From positions 186,001 to 250,000 of the forward strand of contig NZ_JAQSDA010000003.1 of NCBI RefSeq assembly GCF_029945685.1: a DNA stretch of 64,000 nucleotides, written 5' to 3'. Positions 30,293 through 39,563 of the stretch are shown here, one piece after another. The translations under genes and the position numbers were made by a program. The first letter of the stretch is position 1; every line of letters starts with the position of its first letter. The DNA comes from Polaromonas sp. GTDB lineage: Bacteria > Pseudomonadota > Gammaproteobacteria > Burkholderiales > Burkholderiaceae_C. The notes beneath the pieces were generated by a model that saw nothing but the letters and a program-made list of their open reading frames with translations, was not told the origin of the DNA and did not search any database.

Positions 30293-31402
30293 ATGACTAA
30301 CGTTTTCAATGTGGCCGTGATCGGCTGTGGCATATTTGGCGCAGAAATTGCACTCAAGGCAAGCGCATGCGGGTTGAGCGTCAAGGTTCTGGAGGCGAGA
30401 TCCGATGTCTTGTCCGGCGCTTCTATGAACAATCAAAACCGGCTGCACTTGGGATTTCATTATCCCCGTGATCTGGAAACCGGGCGGCAATCCATACGGG
30501 GGTTTGATGCTTTCAGGCAGAACTATGCAGAGTGCATTCAAAGTGATTTTCTGAATGCTTATTTCATAGCCAACAGCGGATCGCTGACTACTCCGGCTTC
30601 CTATTTGCAATTTTGCGAAGAACTCGGTGTCCCCTTCCAGAAAATCGATGCCAAGAGTTTTTCTGTCGCCATCCGCGGAGCGGATACCGGCATTTTGTGC
30701 GAAGAAGTCGTTTATGACTGCGCCATATTGCGTGAGCTGGTGAAGCAGAAACTCCGGCAAAAACATGTTGAGGTGTCTCTGGGAGAAAGAGTCACCAAAC
30801 TTTCCAGGCAGGGCGGGCGTTATCGGCTGGAAACCCTCGCCCAATCAACCATTTTTGCCGATGTTGTGATCAACGCATCCTACGGCGACATCAATCGTTT
30901 GACCGAAGGGCTCGGTCATGTGGTGGTCGAAAATCTCTATGAATACACTGCGGTGCCGATCATCAAAATGGATATGCCGCGGGTTGGAGTAACCATCATG
31001 GATGGCCCGTTCATGACGGTTCTCCCGCATGGAAAATCCGAAAATTTCCTCCTTTACAACGTTGCTCAAAGCGTCGTCGCCAGCAGTGTTGCCAGACTTA
31101 TGGATTCAAGGTGGCTTTCGCCCGAAACGGCGCCATTTTCCGGGATGGACAAGAGTGCTTTTTTCAGGAAGATGGTGCGCATGTGCAGTGAGTACATGCC
31201 GTCCCTTGGCAATGCGGAACTTGTGGGGTTTCTCGAGGGCCCGAGAATGGTCCTGGCAAAAAAAGATGCGTCTGATGCCCGCCCTTCGATGGTGACGAAT
31301 TATGATGATGGCTATTTCTCGGTGTTTGCAGGAAAGATTGATCACAGCATTTGGGTGGCTGAGGATCTCATGGGCCTGCTGAAAAAGCGGTTTTCCTTGT
31401 AA
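30293..31402 (+). CDS. FAD-dependent (DAO-like) oxidoreductase
   Basis: N-terminal FNVAVIGCGIFGAEIALKASACGLSVKVLEA (GxGxxG dinucleotide fold); C-terminal region ends in DAO-like FSVFAGKIDHSIWVAEDL. Confidence 0.75.
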   Translation: MTNVFNVAVIGCGIFGAEIALKASACGLSVKVLEARSDVLSGASMNNQNRLHLGFHYPRDLETGRQSIRGFDAFRQNYAECIQSDFLNAYFIANSGSLTTPASYLQFCEELGVPFQKIDAKSFSVAIRGADTGILCEEVVYDCAILRELVKQKLRQKHVEVSLGERVTKLSRQGGRYRLETLAQSTIFADVVINASYGDINRLTEGLGHVVVENLYEYTAVPIIKMDMPRVGVTIMDGPFMTVLPHGKSENFLLYNVAQSVVASSVARLMDSRWLSPETAPFSGMDKSAFFRKMVRMCSEYMPSLGNAELVGFLEGPRMVLAKKDASDARPSMVTNYDDGYFSVFAGKIDHSIWVAEDLMGLLKKRFSL

Positions 31403-31463
31403 AACCGGGTCATGAGAGAAATAAGCGGGCTTTTTTTGAAGACAAAATTGATACGTAAATTAG

Positions 31464-32423
31464 ATGGGGAATGGATATATGCAACAAGACAACCTTGACC
31501 AATTGAAAAAGGCTGAAGCCGATTTTTTCGACCAAATTGCCGATATACGCACGTCAAAATCCGAGCAGATTGCGATGGAAGCGGACATCCGCCGCGCCAC
31601 GAAGTACATTCCCCAGCGTGGCGAAAAGAGATTCCTCATCGATCCCAAAATGACGGAAATACTCGAAGGCGGAGCCCGTGACCAATATATCAAATGGGTA
31701 TCGCACAAACCGGGTTCGCGGGTACTCGATATAGGTTGCGGATCAGGCTGGCTGGCGCTGGAACTGGCCCGGAATGGATGCCATGTCGATGCCTACGACA
31801 TATCGCCAAAAGCCATTGCGCTTGCGAGAAAAATGCTTGAAGAAAATCCGTACAAGGAAGGATTTGGATCGGTAACTTATCACCTGCAGGATGTTAGCGA
31901 ACTGGATCTGGGCGTGGACAAGTATGACGCGGTATCCGGATGGTCGGCGTTCCATCATATGCCTGACGTTCCTGTCTTCATGGACAGGGTTTTTCACGCC
32001 TTGAAGCCAGGTGGCATTGTGGCCACCATGGATGACATGCCGCGAGGCCGGCTGGAGCAGGGGCTGGAATATTTCTTCGAATTTATTTTGCCGACGTACT
32101 CGCTTTCTTACCCGCAAAAAATAGGCACGGTTTTTAATTTGCTGACGGGTAAAAGAAAATATCGGGAAGAGATTTTTAGTCCCATGGAAGAGGCAAAACA
32201 TTCTGCGGTGGATGAAATTGCAGACGTGTTCAATAACAAATTCGAAGTCATTTTGAGTTTGCGCCACAATGCATTTGCCGGTACGCCGGTCATGAGGATA
32301 AGCGGCTCGGACGGATTTCGCTACGCGGCTGCCAGGGTGGTTGTGGGAATTGACAGATTCTTGTGCAAGCTCGGTATCGTCAAGGGATTTGAACGGGTCA
32401 TGGTGGCCCACAAGACGGCGTAG
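31464..32423 (+). CDS. Class I SAM-dependent methyltransferase
   Basis: GSRVLDIGCGSGWLALELARNGCHVDAYDISPKAI; YDAVSGWSAFHHMPD. Confidence 0.87.
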   Translation: MGNGYMQQDNLDQLKKAEADFFDQIADIRTSKSEQIAMEADIRRATKYIPQRGEKRFLIDPKMTEILEGGARDQYIKWVSHKPGSRVLDIGCGSGWLALELARNGCHVDAYDISPKAIALARKMLEENPYKEGFGSVTYHLQDVSELDLGVDKYDAVSGWSAFHHMPDVPVFMDRVFHALKPGGIVATMDDMPRGRLEQGLEYFFEFILPTYSLSYPQKIGTVFNLLTGKRKYREEIFSPMEEAKHSAVDEIADVFNNKFEVILSLRHNAFAGTPVMRISGSDGFRYAAARVVVGIDRFLCKLGIVKGFERVMVAHKTA

Positions 32424-32524
32424 CAAGTCCTTTCCCCCAGATTCATTATTCTGGCTGCCTTCTGGCCATGGTCCGGGCGGGCCATGGGTGTATTTATTTG
32501 TTGGCGCTGGTGCCGTGGTGGGTG

Positions 32525-33496
32525 ATGAAGACGGTCTGTATTACTGGAATAACCGGCCAAGACGGCTCGTATTTGGCAGAACTCGCGCTTTCGGAAGGCT
32601 ATCGCGTTGTCGGTGTCGCCAGGGACCTCTCCCGTGCAAGATCGCAATTGCCGGACTTGCTTGAGCGCGGCGTCGAGTTGGCGCACTGGGACCTTGCCGA
32701 TCCGGCGGCCATTCGAGGTATCCTGGAGGCGCATCGACCGGCGAAAATGTTCAACTTCGCAGCTTATTCGACTGGCGGCGGAATGTACGACGACCCGGTA
32801 GGCATCGGAGAGGTCAACGGCCTTGCAGTGGTGAAAATACTGGAGGCTATCCTCGGGGTGGATAAGGCCATTCGCTTTTGCCAGGCGTCGAGCCGTGAAG
32901 TTTTTGGCGAAGCAACTGAAAGTCCCCAAACGGAACTGACCGCGTTAAACCCGCGCAGCCCTTATGGCGCCGCAAAGATGTATGCAGATGCGATGATCCG
33001 CATTTATCGGCAACGGTATGGGCTGTTCGCAAGCTCTGCAATTCTTTTCAACCATGAGAGTCCACGGCGAGGCCTTTCTTTCATCACTCGAAAGATCACG
33101 CACGCCGCGGTCAATATCAAACTCGGGCTGGCGCAGGAACTGGCGCTTGGCAATCTGGATGCGCGCAGGGATTGGGGTCACGCGGCTGACTATGTACGCG
33201 GGATGTGGTTGATGGTGCAGCAACCGCAGCCAGACGATTATGTGCTGGCTTCAGGGACGTCGCATTCTGTGCGGGACGTTTGCAGCGTTGCGTTTGAAGA
33301 ACTGGATCTCGATTACCGGGATTATGTTCGTGAGGATCCGGCCTTGTTTCGCCCCAGTGAGCCCTTGTTGCTTGTGGGCGATGCAGGTAAGGCGCGCAGG
33401 CAACTCGGTTGGATACCGCAGATAACGTTTCGGGAGATGGTCTGCCAGATGGTGGCCCATGACCTGGCACTGGCAACAAATACGTCCCAGCATTAA
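32525..33496 (+). CDS. GDP-mannose 4,6-dehydratase-like SDR (second, divergent gmd paralogue)
   Basis: [58 protein letters not shown]. Confidence 0.85.
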   Translation: MKTVCITGITGQDGSYLAELALSEGYRVVGVARDLSRARSQLPDLLERGVELAHWDLADPAAIRGILEAHRPAKMFNFAAYSTGGGMYDDPVGIGEVNGLAVVKILEAILGVDKAIRFCQASSREVFGEATESPQTELTALNPRSPYGAAKMYADAMIRIYRQRYGLFASSAILFNHESPRRGLSFITRKITHAAVNIKLGLAQELALGNLDARRDWGHAADYVRGMWLMVQQPQPDDYVLASGTSHSVRDVCSVAFEELDLDYRDYVREDPALFRPSEPLLLVGDAGKARRQLGWIPQITFREMVCQMVAHDLALATNTSQH

Positions 33497-33590
33497 AAGT
33501 CTCCGCATTAAAAAACGACTGTGTTGCGATGGTCAGTGATCAGAACGGGCGTGTTCTGTTTCTGCCGGCAGGAACCGAAAATACTGTGAT

Positions 33591-35174
33591 ATGAATTCCA
33601 AAGGCTCCCCGCCAACATTTACGGAAACCCAGACCGGGTACGCTTCCTTGATCAAAGGTCTCGGCGCGACCATGCTCCCCTGGGGGAAGACACTTTCTGA
33701 GGCCCTGACTGTCGACGATCTGCCCTTTTGGGAAATTTTTGCCACTGAACTGGCTTATCGCCATTTGACGACCGCTGTAGCGTCAGTCGGTCCCCTGGCA
33801 AGAACCAAACAGGGCTTGCGGCCCTACCTTCTCCGGCTGAAGCACTGGATCAAGGCCGCGAGCAGGCGCCGGACGGCCGAGGGCTGCTCAAGCTGGCCTG
33901 CAGGTAACACCGTGCTGTGCCTTGGATTTACCGAGCGCATGTACCGTGATGTACTGGAGCCGGTGGTTGAGCGTGTTATCACACACAACGCTTTCAGTGC
34001 CGTGGTGCTGGCGGAGCTTGCTCAATCCGGAAAGCGTTCCGGTTCGGCGGGTGTACGCGTCTACCAGACTACGTCCCAGCATTGGGATGTGCATGTGGAA
34101 GACCGGCTTCGGCATCTCAAGCGCGCGTTGGCCCAGCTGGAGAAGCGGTTCAAAAGCTCCGGGGCGCTTGCCGGATTGCAAGTGGGCCTGGATCCCAGCC
34201 TGAGCTCTGCAGTGGCGCAGTTGTTCCATCTTCTGTTCAAGGGGTACATTCCCCTGATGGCACCGCAAGCCGTGCTGGCAAGGCATATCCTGGAAAAGCA
34301 TCGGCCGGCCATTGTCCTGTCACCCGATACGGCTGACTCGCGTGCGAGGGTGTATGCATTGCTTTGTGGGCAGATGGGAATCCCTTGTCTGGATGTCCAA
34401 TTCGGATTGACCGGCGATGAGGCCATAGAGTGGCGCTTTTTTGCCGCAAGCCGCGTTGCCGTATGGGGCGACAGTTCGAAGAGATTTCTGAGCAAACATG
34501 GCGTTGCTGAAGAAAAAATCCATGTTACGGGCTCGCCCCGTCACGACAGTCTGGTAAACCCGCCTGCGGCAGTGTTTGACTCTTTTAGGGACACATTTGG
34601 CCAGACAGGGACCCGTAAAATCGTGGTTCTGGCTTCTACCTACACCGACAGCGCTCATGGTGACTACACCGACCCGGGCATTCTTCGGGAAATGAAGCTT
34701 GCGATATTCAGGGCGGCCGACCGCTCGCCTGGGCTGCTGCTTATCGTCAAACCCCATCCACATGAGAACGTCGATGAAACCCGCGCACTGTGCGGGAACT
34801 GTCAAAATGTGGTGTTCGCGGAGCAAACATCGGATATTCGCGCGGTGATTGCCGTTTGCGATGCCTTTGTTTCATTCGGCTCGACGGCAACGATCGATGC
34901 ACTGATCGCTGACAAGCTGACTGTGTGCCCCATTTTTCCCGGCTGGCCCTTCAGCGACGTATTCAGGGATTCCGGTGCGGTTCTGGTGCCACAATCAGGG
35001 GAGGAGCTAATGACACTCTTCAGGAAGCTGGAAACCGGGAATCTGCTGAAGGAAAAAGCCGATCTGGGTGGCGCGCGCAGTGCATATCTCCAGGAGATTT
35101 CCCACCAACCCGATGGCCTGGCTTCTGCGCGTATTGAAAAACTGGTCCTGGAAATGGCCGGAACAGAAAAATAA
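33591..35174 (+). CDS. GT-B-fold / CDP-glycerol glycerophosphotransferase-like putative transferase
   Basis: C-terminal VWGDSSKRFLSKHGV...VTGSPRHDSL; LLLIVKPHPHEN; DAFVSFGSTATIDALIADKLTV; N-terminal half not recognised. Confidence 0.6.
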   Translation: MNSKGSPPTFTETQTGYASLIKGLGATMLPWGKTLSEALTVDDLPFWEIFATELAYRHLTTAVASVGPLARTKQGLRPYLLRLKHWIKAASRRRTAEGCSSWPAGNTVLCLGFTERMYRDVLEPVVERVITHNAFSAVVLAELAQSGKRSGSAGVRVYQTTSQHWDVHVEDRLRHLKRALAQLEKRFKSSGALAGLQVGLDPSLSSAVAQLFHLLFKGYIPLMAPQAVLARHILEKHRPAIVLSPDTADSRARVYALLCGQMGIPCLDVQFGLTGDEAIEWRFFAASRVAVWGDSSKRFLSKHGVAEEKIHVTGSPRHDSLVNPPAAVFDSFRDTFGQTGTRKIVVLASTYTDSAHGDYTDPGILREMKLAIFRAADRSPGLLLIVKPHPHENVDETRALCGNCQNVVFAEQTSDIRAVIAVCDAFVSFGSTATIDALIADKLTVCPIFPGWPFSDVFRDSGAVLVPQSGEELMTLFRKLETGNLLKEKADLGGARSAYLQEISHQPDGLASARIEKLVLEMAGTEK

Positions 35175-35175
35175 G

Positions 35176-36204
35176 ATGGATTCCATGATCAAGCTGTCGA
35201 TTTGTATAGCGACCTTAAACCGCGGCGCGCTGATAGGACAGACACTCGACAGCATCGTTTCCCAGCTTACCGAGCAGGTGGAAATTGTCATTGTGGATGG
35301 CGCATCCACCGACAACACCGAGGAGGTCGTCCTATCCTACCGGCAACGATATGCCAACGTGCGTTATACGCGCCTTGCGCAGAAGGGTGGGGTGGATCAG
35401 GACTACTCGCGCGCCGTGGAACTGGCAACTGGCGAGTATTGCTGGCTTTTCTCCGATGACGACATCATCAAGCCGGGAGCGATCGACGCCGTTTTAGGCG
35501 TTTTGGAAAACAGCCCGGGGCTGGTGATTGTGAATGCCGAGATTCAAAATTCCGATCTCACGCAAACCCTCAAGCCGGGCAGCCTTGACCTGACGGAAAA
35601 CACCACCTACACCAAAGATGAGGCCGACCGGCTGTTTCGGGACACAGGAAATTTTCTTTCGTTCATTGGTTGTGTGGTTGTCAGGCGTTCCATGTGGGAC
35701 GCCAGGGACAAAAAGTCCTACTACGGCACCCTGTTTGTACACATGGGCGTCATATTCCAGCAGCCCATCGCCGAGGGCGCCATCGTTCTGGCCGCTCCGA
35801 TGATTGCCATCAGATACGGCAATGCCATGTGGACGGACAAGGGGTTTGAGGTGTCACTCTTCAAATGGCCAGAACTGGTATGGTCTTTTGCCGGTATTGC
35901 CGATGCGGCCAAAGCGCAAGTCTGCGAGCGGGAACCGTGGCGCAATAAGGCCAGGCTGATGCTTTACCGCGCCAGGGGCTTGTACTCGGCACGTGAGTAT
36001 CAAAAATTCCTCAAAGGCCGCATGACCACTGCACAGCGCTTGGTCGCCTTCGCGATCGCCAGGATTTCGGCCACGTTTTTCAACCTGTTGTTTTCCATGT
36101 ATTTCTCCTCTCTTGGCAGAAGGCGCCCCAATGCCCGGTTGACCCTCGTTGATCTGGAAAACAGCAAGTTCAACTGGAAGCGTTTTCTTGCAGCGGCCAA
36201 ATAA
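35176..36204 (+). CDS. Glycosyltransferase family 2
   Basis: IKLSICIATLNRGALIGQTLDSIVSQ...VEIVIVDGASTDNTEEV; EYCWLFSDDDIIKPGA. Confidence 0.87.
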   Translation: MDSMIKLSICIATLNRGALIGQTLDSIVSQLTEQVEIVIVDGASTDNTEEVVLSYRQRYANVRYTRLAQKGGVDQDYSRAVELATGEYCWLFSDDDIIKPGAIDAVLGVLENSPGLVIVNAEIQNSDLTQTLKPGSLDLTENTTYTKDEADRLFRDTGNFLSFIGCVVVRRSMWDARDKKSYYGTLFVHMGVIFQQPIAEGAIVLAAPMIAIRYGNAMWTDKGFEVSLFKWPELVWSFAGIADAAKAQVCEREPWRNKARLMLYRARGLYSAREYQKFLKGRMTTAQRLVAFAIARISATFFNLLFSMYFSSLGRRRPNARLTLVDLENSKFNWKRFLAAAK

Positions 36205-36273
36205 ACTTCGCGAATTGGCCAGTGCCATGCCGTCTGCCCGAAACACTCTGCCCTATTGTTATGTGGTAACACC

Positions 36274-37494
36274 ATGAGTCTCGATCAGCAATCACCCACG
36301 GCCTCGCACCCCAAGCAGGGGCATGCCGTAGACCGCACACCGAACAAATTGCTTTTTGGCATGCTGTTTTCCTTCTATCTGGCATTGTCTCTGGCGCGTT
36401 TCGTGTGGCCAGCCCAACTGTTGATGTCATTTTTACTGTCGACCCTGGGTCTGGTTGCCCTTGTGCTGACGAGCAAAACCATCGAGAAAAAATATCTCAA
36501 AATATATTCATTTATTGGTTTGTTCCTTTTTTCGTTTCTGGTCTCATCCCTGCTTGTGTCGGCGAGGACAGACCGCCTGGGTCATGTTGTCCTATTCATT
36601 CTTGCCAATGCGGGAATAGCGCTGCTCCTGGTCAAGGGCTGCGTGCCGCGTGCAGGCGCGTATTTTGTTTTTTATACCCTGGCCCTCTGTTTTGTTGCCC
36701 TGATTGTCACCGGCGTCGATGCGAGGGACGCGCTGACAGCGACCAGCTACAACGGGATTTCCATGATGCTGCTCGCGGCCTGTATCTCTCTGTACATCGT
36801 GCTTGGAGTGGACGGCGGGAAAATTGATCTAAAGCCAGCGCTGGTCACTGCCTTACTCTGCATCTGGGCCATCGGACGCTCTGGCATTCTTTCAAGTGTT
36901 TTTCTGCTGGGAGGACTCGCGCTGATCACTCTGCAGGGACGGATCAGTAGTCGCTACGTCTACATCTTGGTCTTGGGATTGGTGTTCTTTTTTGCATACC
37001 TGTTTTTCGATAATCTGGGATCACTGTCTGAAGACAATGTCCTTCTCGGAAATGCGGTTGACAACTATTCAGCAAGAAGCGCCGATGAAGAATCTCCGCG
37101 ATTGGTGATGTGGGGCAATTACCTGAACAATCTGGATTTTTTCCGGCTTGTTTTCGGGGCAAACATCTTCACGGACCCATGGCCCCAAGGAGAGGAGTTC
37201 GGGTACAACTATCACAACTCCTGGATCAGCCTTCACTCGCAGACCGGACTGATGGGGTTGGTGGTCATTGCCCTGGTCGGGCTTTCGCTGCTCAAATTCT
37301 GGAAAAACAACAAGCTGTTTTTCGTGCTTTTTTCCGCCGTGATCATCCGGTGGTCGACGGACACGGGCATCTTTTTCGAATCATGGGATTTTCTGGTGTA
37401 TTTCTTCATCTTTTATTACCTGAGCGGTAAAGCAGACAAGCCTGACCGCAGGGCCCAGGAAAACGATGCGCGTCCCCTGCAGGATCGCGTGTGA
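36274..37494 (+). CDS. O-antigen polymerase/ligase-like polytopic membrane protein (Wzy candidate)
   Basis: Many hydrophobic TM segments; ...FGYNYHNSWISLHSQTGLMGLVVIALVG typical of the Wzy/WaaL large loop. Confidence 0.75.
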   Translation: MSLDQQSPTASHPKQGHAVDRTPNKLLFGMLFSFYLALSLARFVWPAQLLMSFLLSTLGLVALVLTSKTIEKKYLKIYSFIGLFLFSFLVSSLLVSARTDRLGHVVLFILANAGIALLLVKGCVPRAGAYFVFYTLALCFVALIVTGVDARDALTATSYNGISMMLLAACISLYIVLGVDGGKIDLKPALVTALLCIWAIGRSGILSSVFLLGGLALITLQGRISSRYVYILVLGLVFFFAYLFFDNLGSLSEDNVLLGNAVDNYSARSADEESPRLVMWGNYLNNLDFFRLVFGANIFTDPWPQGEEFGYNYHNSWISLHSQTGLMGLVVIALVGLSLLKFWKNNKLFFVLFSAVIIRWSTDTGIFFESWDFLVYFFIFYYLSGKADKPDRRAQENDARPLQDRV

Positions 37495-37525
37495 CCGAGA
37501 TTCCTTTTGCAGTTGAAGGAAGCCC

Positions 37526-38272
37526 ATGAAAATATCCGTGTGCATGGCTACTTATAATGGTGCGGCGCATGTCGAGACCCAGATATCTTCCATTCTCAAA
37601 CAGCTCAATGACGCAGATCAGCTGATTGTTGTGGATGACAAGTCGGCCGATAACACGGTGGAAATCATCGGGAATTTCAGAGATGCACGCATCCAGCTAA
37701 TCATCAATCCGATAAACGTGGGAGCCGCGCTGACGTTTAATCGCGCGTTGCAGGAAGCCGGTGGAGATATTGTTTTTCTCAGTGATCAGGATGATCGCTG
37801 GCACGATGGAAAGGTCGCCACGGTGGTGAAAATGCTGGAAGCCGGCAAGCTGGACCTGGTCGTTCACGATGCGGTGGTGATGCGCGGCGGGCAGGTTCTT
37901 CACGCTTCTCTTTTTGAGATGGCTGGCAGTTCACCGGGCGTTATCAAGAACATCGTCAGCAATACTTTCACCGGGTGTTGCATGGCTTTCAGGCGGGATA
38001 TCCTGCGCGATGTGTTGCCGATCTCACCGCATATCGGAATATTCCACGACGCCTGGATCGGTGTGCTGGCCCAATATTTCGGGTACAGGGTCAGCTTCCT
38101 GCCTGTGCCCTTAATGGACTTCATCAGGCATGGAGGGAATGCTTCGACGCTCCAGAGAAGGAGCATTGTCCCCATAATTTTGGACCGCGTCGCCTTTGTA
38201 GCGGCGCTCACGCTTCAGATTGGCCGCGTTTACTTCAGACGGCTGATGAAACAACCGGGCGTGATCAGGTGA
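37526..38272 (+). CDS. Glycosyltransferase family 2 (rhamnosyltransferase-like)
   Basis: MKISVCMATYNGAAHVETQISSILKQL...VDDKSADNTVEII; DIVFLSDQDDRWHDGKV. Confidence 0.88.
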   Translation: MKISVCMATYNGAAHVETQISSILKQLNDADQLIVVDDKSADNTVEIIGNFRDARIQLIINPINVGAALTFNRALQEAGGDIVFLSDQDDRWHDGKVATVVKMLEAGKLDLVVHDAVVMRGGQVLHASLFEMAGSSPGVIKNIVSNTFTGCCMAFRRDILRDVLPISPHIGIFHDAWIGVLAQYFGYRVSFLPVPLMDFIRHGGNASTLQRRSIVPIILDRVAFVAALTLQIGRVYFRRLMKQPGVIR

Positions 38273-38339
38273 TATTGACGTTCAGGCACGCGGGCACCTC
38301 TAGGGGATCAGGTATGGCTCAAAGAAGAAGTTGACCAAC

Positions 38340-39563
38340 ATGCAGTCTCCGTTCCCTCCTGCGAACTTGTCGGCGTTATCGGGCATACGTATTGCCCGGA
38401 TATCGACCGTCCCCTTTTTTGTTGTGACACAGCTCAAGCACCAGATCGCCATGCTTGGGCAATCTGGCGCGCTGGTGACCGTGGTCACCAGTGCCGGCGC
38501 CGGCATGGAGGTACTGAGGGACATGGGTGGCGTCCGTTGCGAAATCATCGACATTCGGCGCGCCATTTCCCCGGGACGTGATGTGCTGGCACTAATGCGC
38601 CTGTTTCTGTTCTTCCGGAAAAACCGCACGCAGATCGCGCATTCGACCACGCCCAAGGCCGGCCTGTTGACGGCCATCGCCGCGTTTCTGGCGGGTGTGC
38701 CGGTTCGCCTGCATACTTTCACGGGGCAGCCCTGGGTGGGCATGGGTGGCGTCAAGGGACGGCTTGCACGCCTGAGCGACATGCTTGTCGGCAGGCTCAA
38801 CACACGGTGTTATGCCGACAGTGCAAGCCAGCGCCAATTTTTGATCGACCAGCAAATTCTTGGCGCAGGGCGGCTGGCTGTCATCGGCGCCGGTTCGCTG
38901 GCAGGCGTTGATATGCAACGTTTCGACCGCGCACGGTTCTCTCCGGCAGACAGGGCCTCTCTGAAACGTTCGCTTGGGATTCCGGAGATCGCCTGCGTGC
39001 TTCTGTTTGTAGGACGCATCAGCCAGGAAAAAGGTGTCAGGGAGCTGTTGCGGGCATTTGGTGCACTCAAGCCCGTGTTTCCCGAGGCCCACCTGGTTCT
39101 TGTTGGTCCTGCGGATGAAGAAAGCGGGGTGGACGGCAGCCTCTCGCATGAGGACCTAACGCGGCTTGACGATGTGCATGGCGTCGGGTACACGGATTGT
39201 CCGGAAAGCTATATGGCCATTGCTGATGTTCTTTGCCTGCCGAGCTACCGGGAGGGCTTCGGAACCGTGGTTATTGAAGCCGCCGCCATGGGGGTACCCA
39301 CGGTCGGAAGTGCTATTTACGGTCTGACAGACGCCGTTGTCCATGAGGAAACGGGATTGCTGGTGACTCCCAAAAATTCCGTGGCGCTCGCGACTGCGCT
39401 CCATCGCATGCTGGAAAGCAAGTCCTTGCGGACCGGCATGGGCGAGGCCGCCAGGCGGCGGGCGCAGGCGCTGTTCGATGCCGAGAAAGTCAATTTGCAG
39501 CTTGCGCAGGAATACGGTGCGCTGTTGCGCAGCAAAAACATGGTCGACACATGCCTTTCCTGA
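38340..39563 (+). CDS. Glycosyltransferase family 4
   Basis: HSTTPKAGLLTAIAAFLAGVPVRLHTFTGQPW; LLFVGRISQEKGVRELLRAFG; LPSYREGFGTVVIEAAAMGVPTVGSAIYGLTDAV. Confidence 0.9.
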   Translation: MQSPFPPANLSALSGIRIARISTVPFFVVTQLKHQIAMLGQSGALVTVVTSAGAGMEVLRDMGGVRCEIIDIRRAISPGRDVLALMRLFLFFRKNRTQIAHSTTPKAGLLTAIAAFLAGVPVRLHTFTGQPWVGMGGVKGRLARLSDMLVGRLNTRCYADSASQRQFLIDQQILGAGRLAVIGAGSLAGVDMQRFDRARFSPADRASLKRSLGIPEIACVLLFVGRISQEKGVRELLRAFGALKPVFPEAHLVLVGPADEESGVDGSLSHEDLTRLDDVHGVGYTDCPESYMAIADVLCLPSYREGFGTVVIEAAAMGVPTVGSAIYGLTDAVVHEETGLLVTPKNSVALATALHRMLESKSLRTGMGEAARRRAQALFDAEKVNLQLAQEYGALLRSKNMVDTCLS

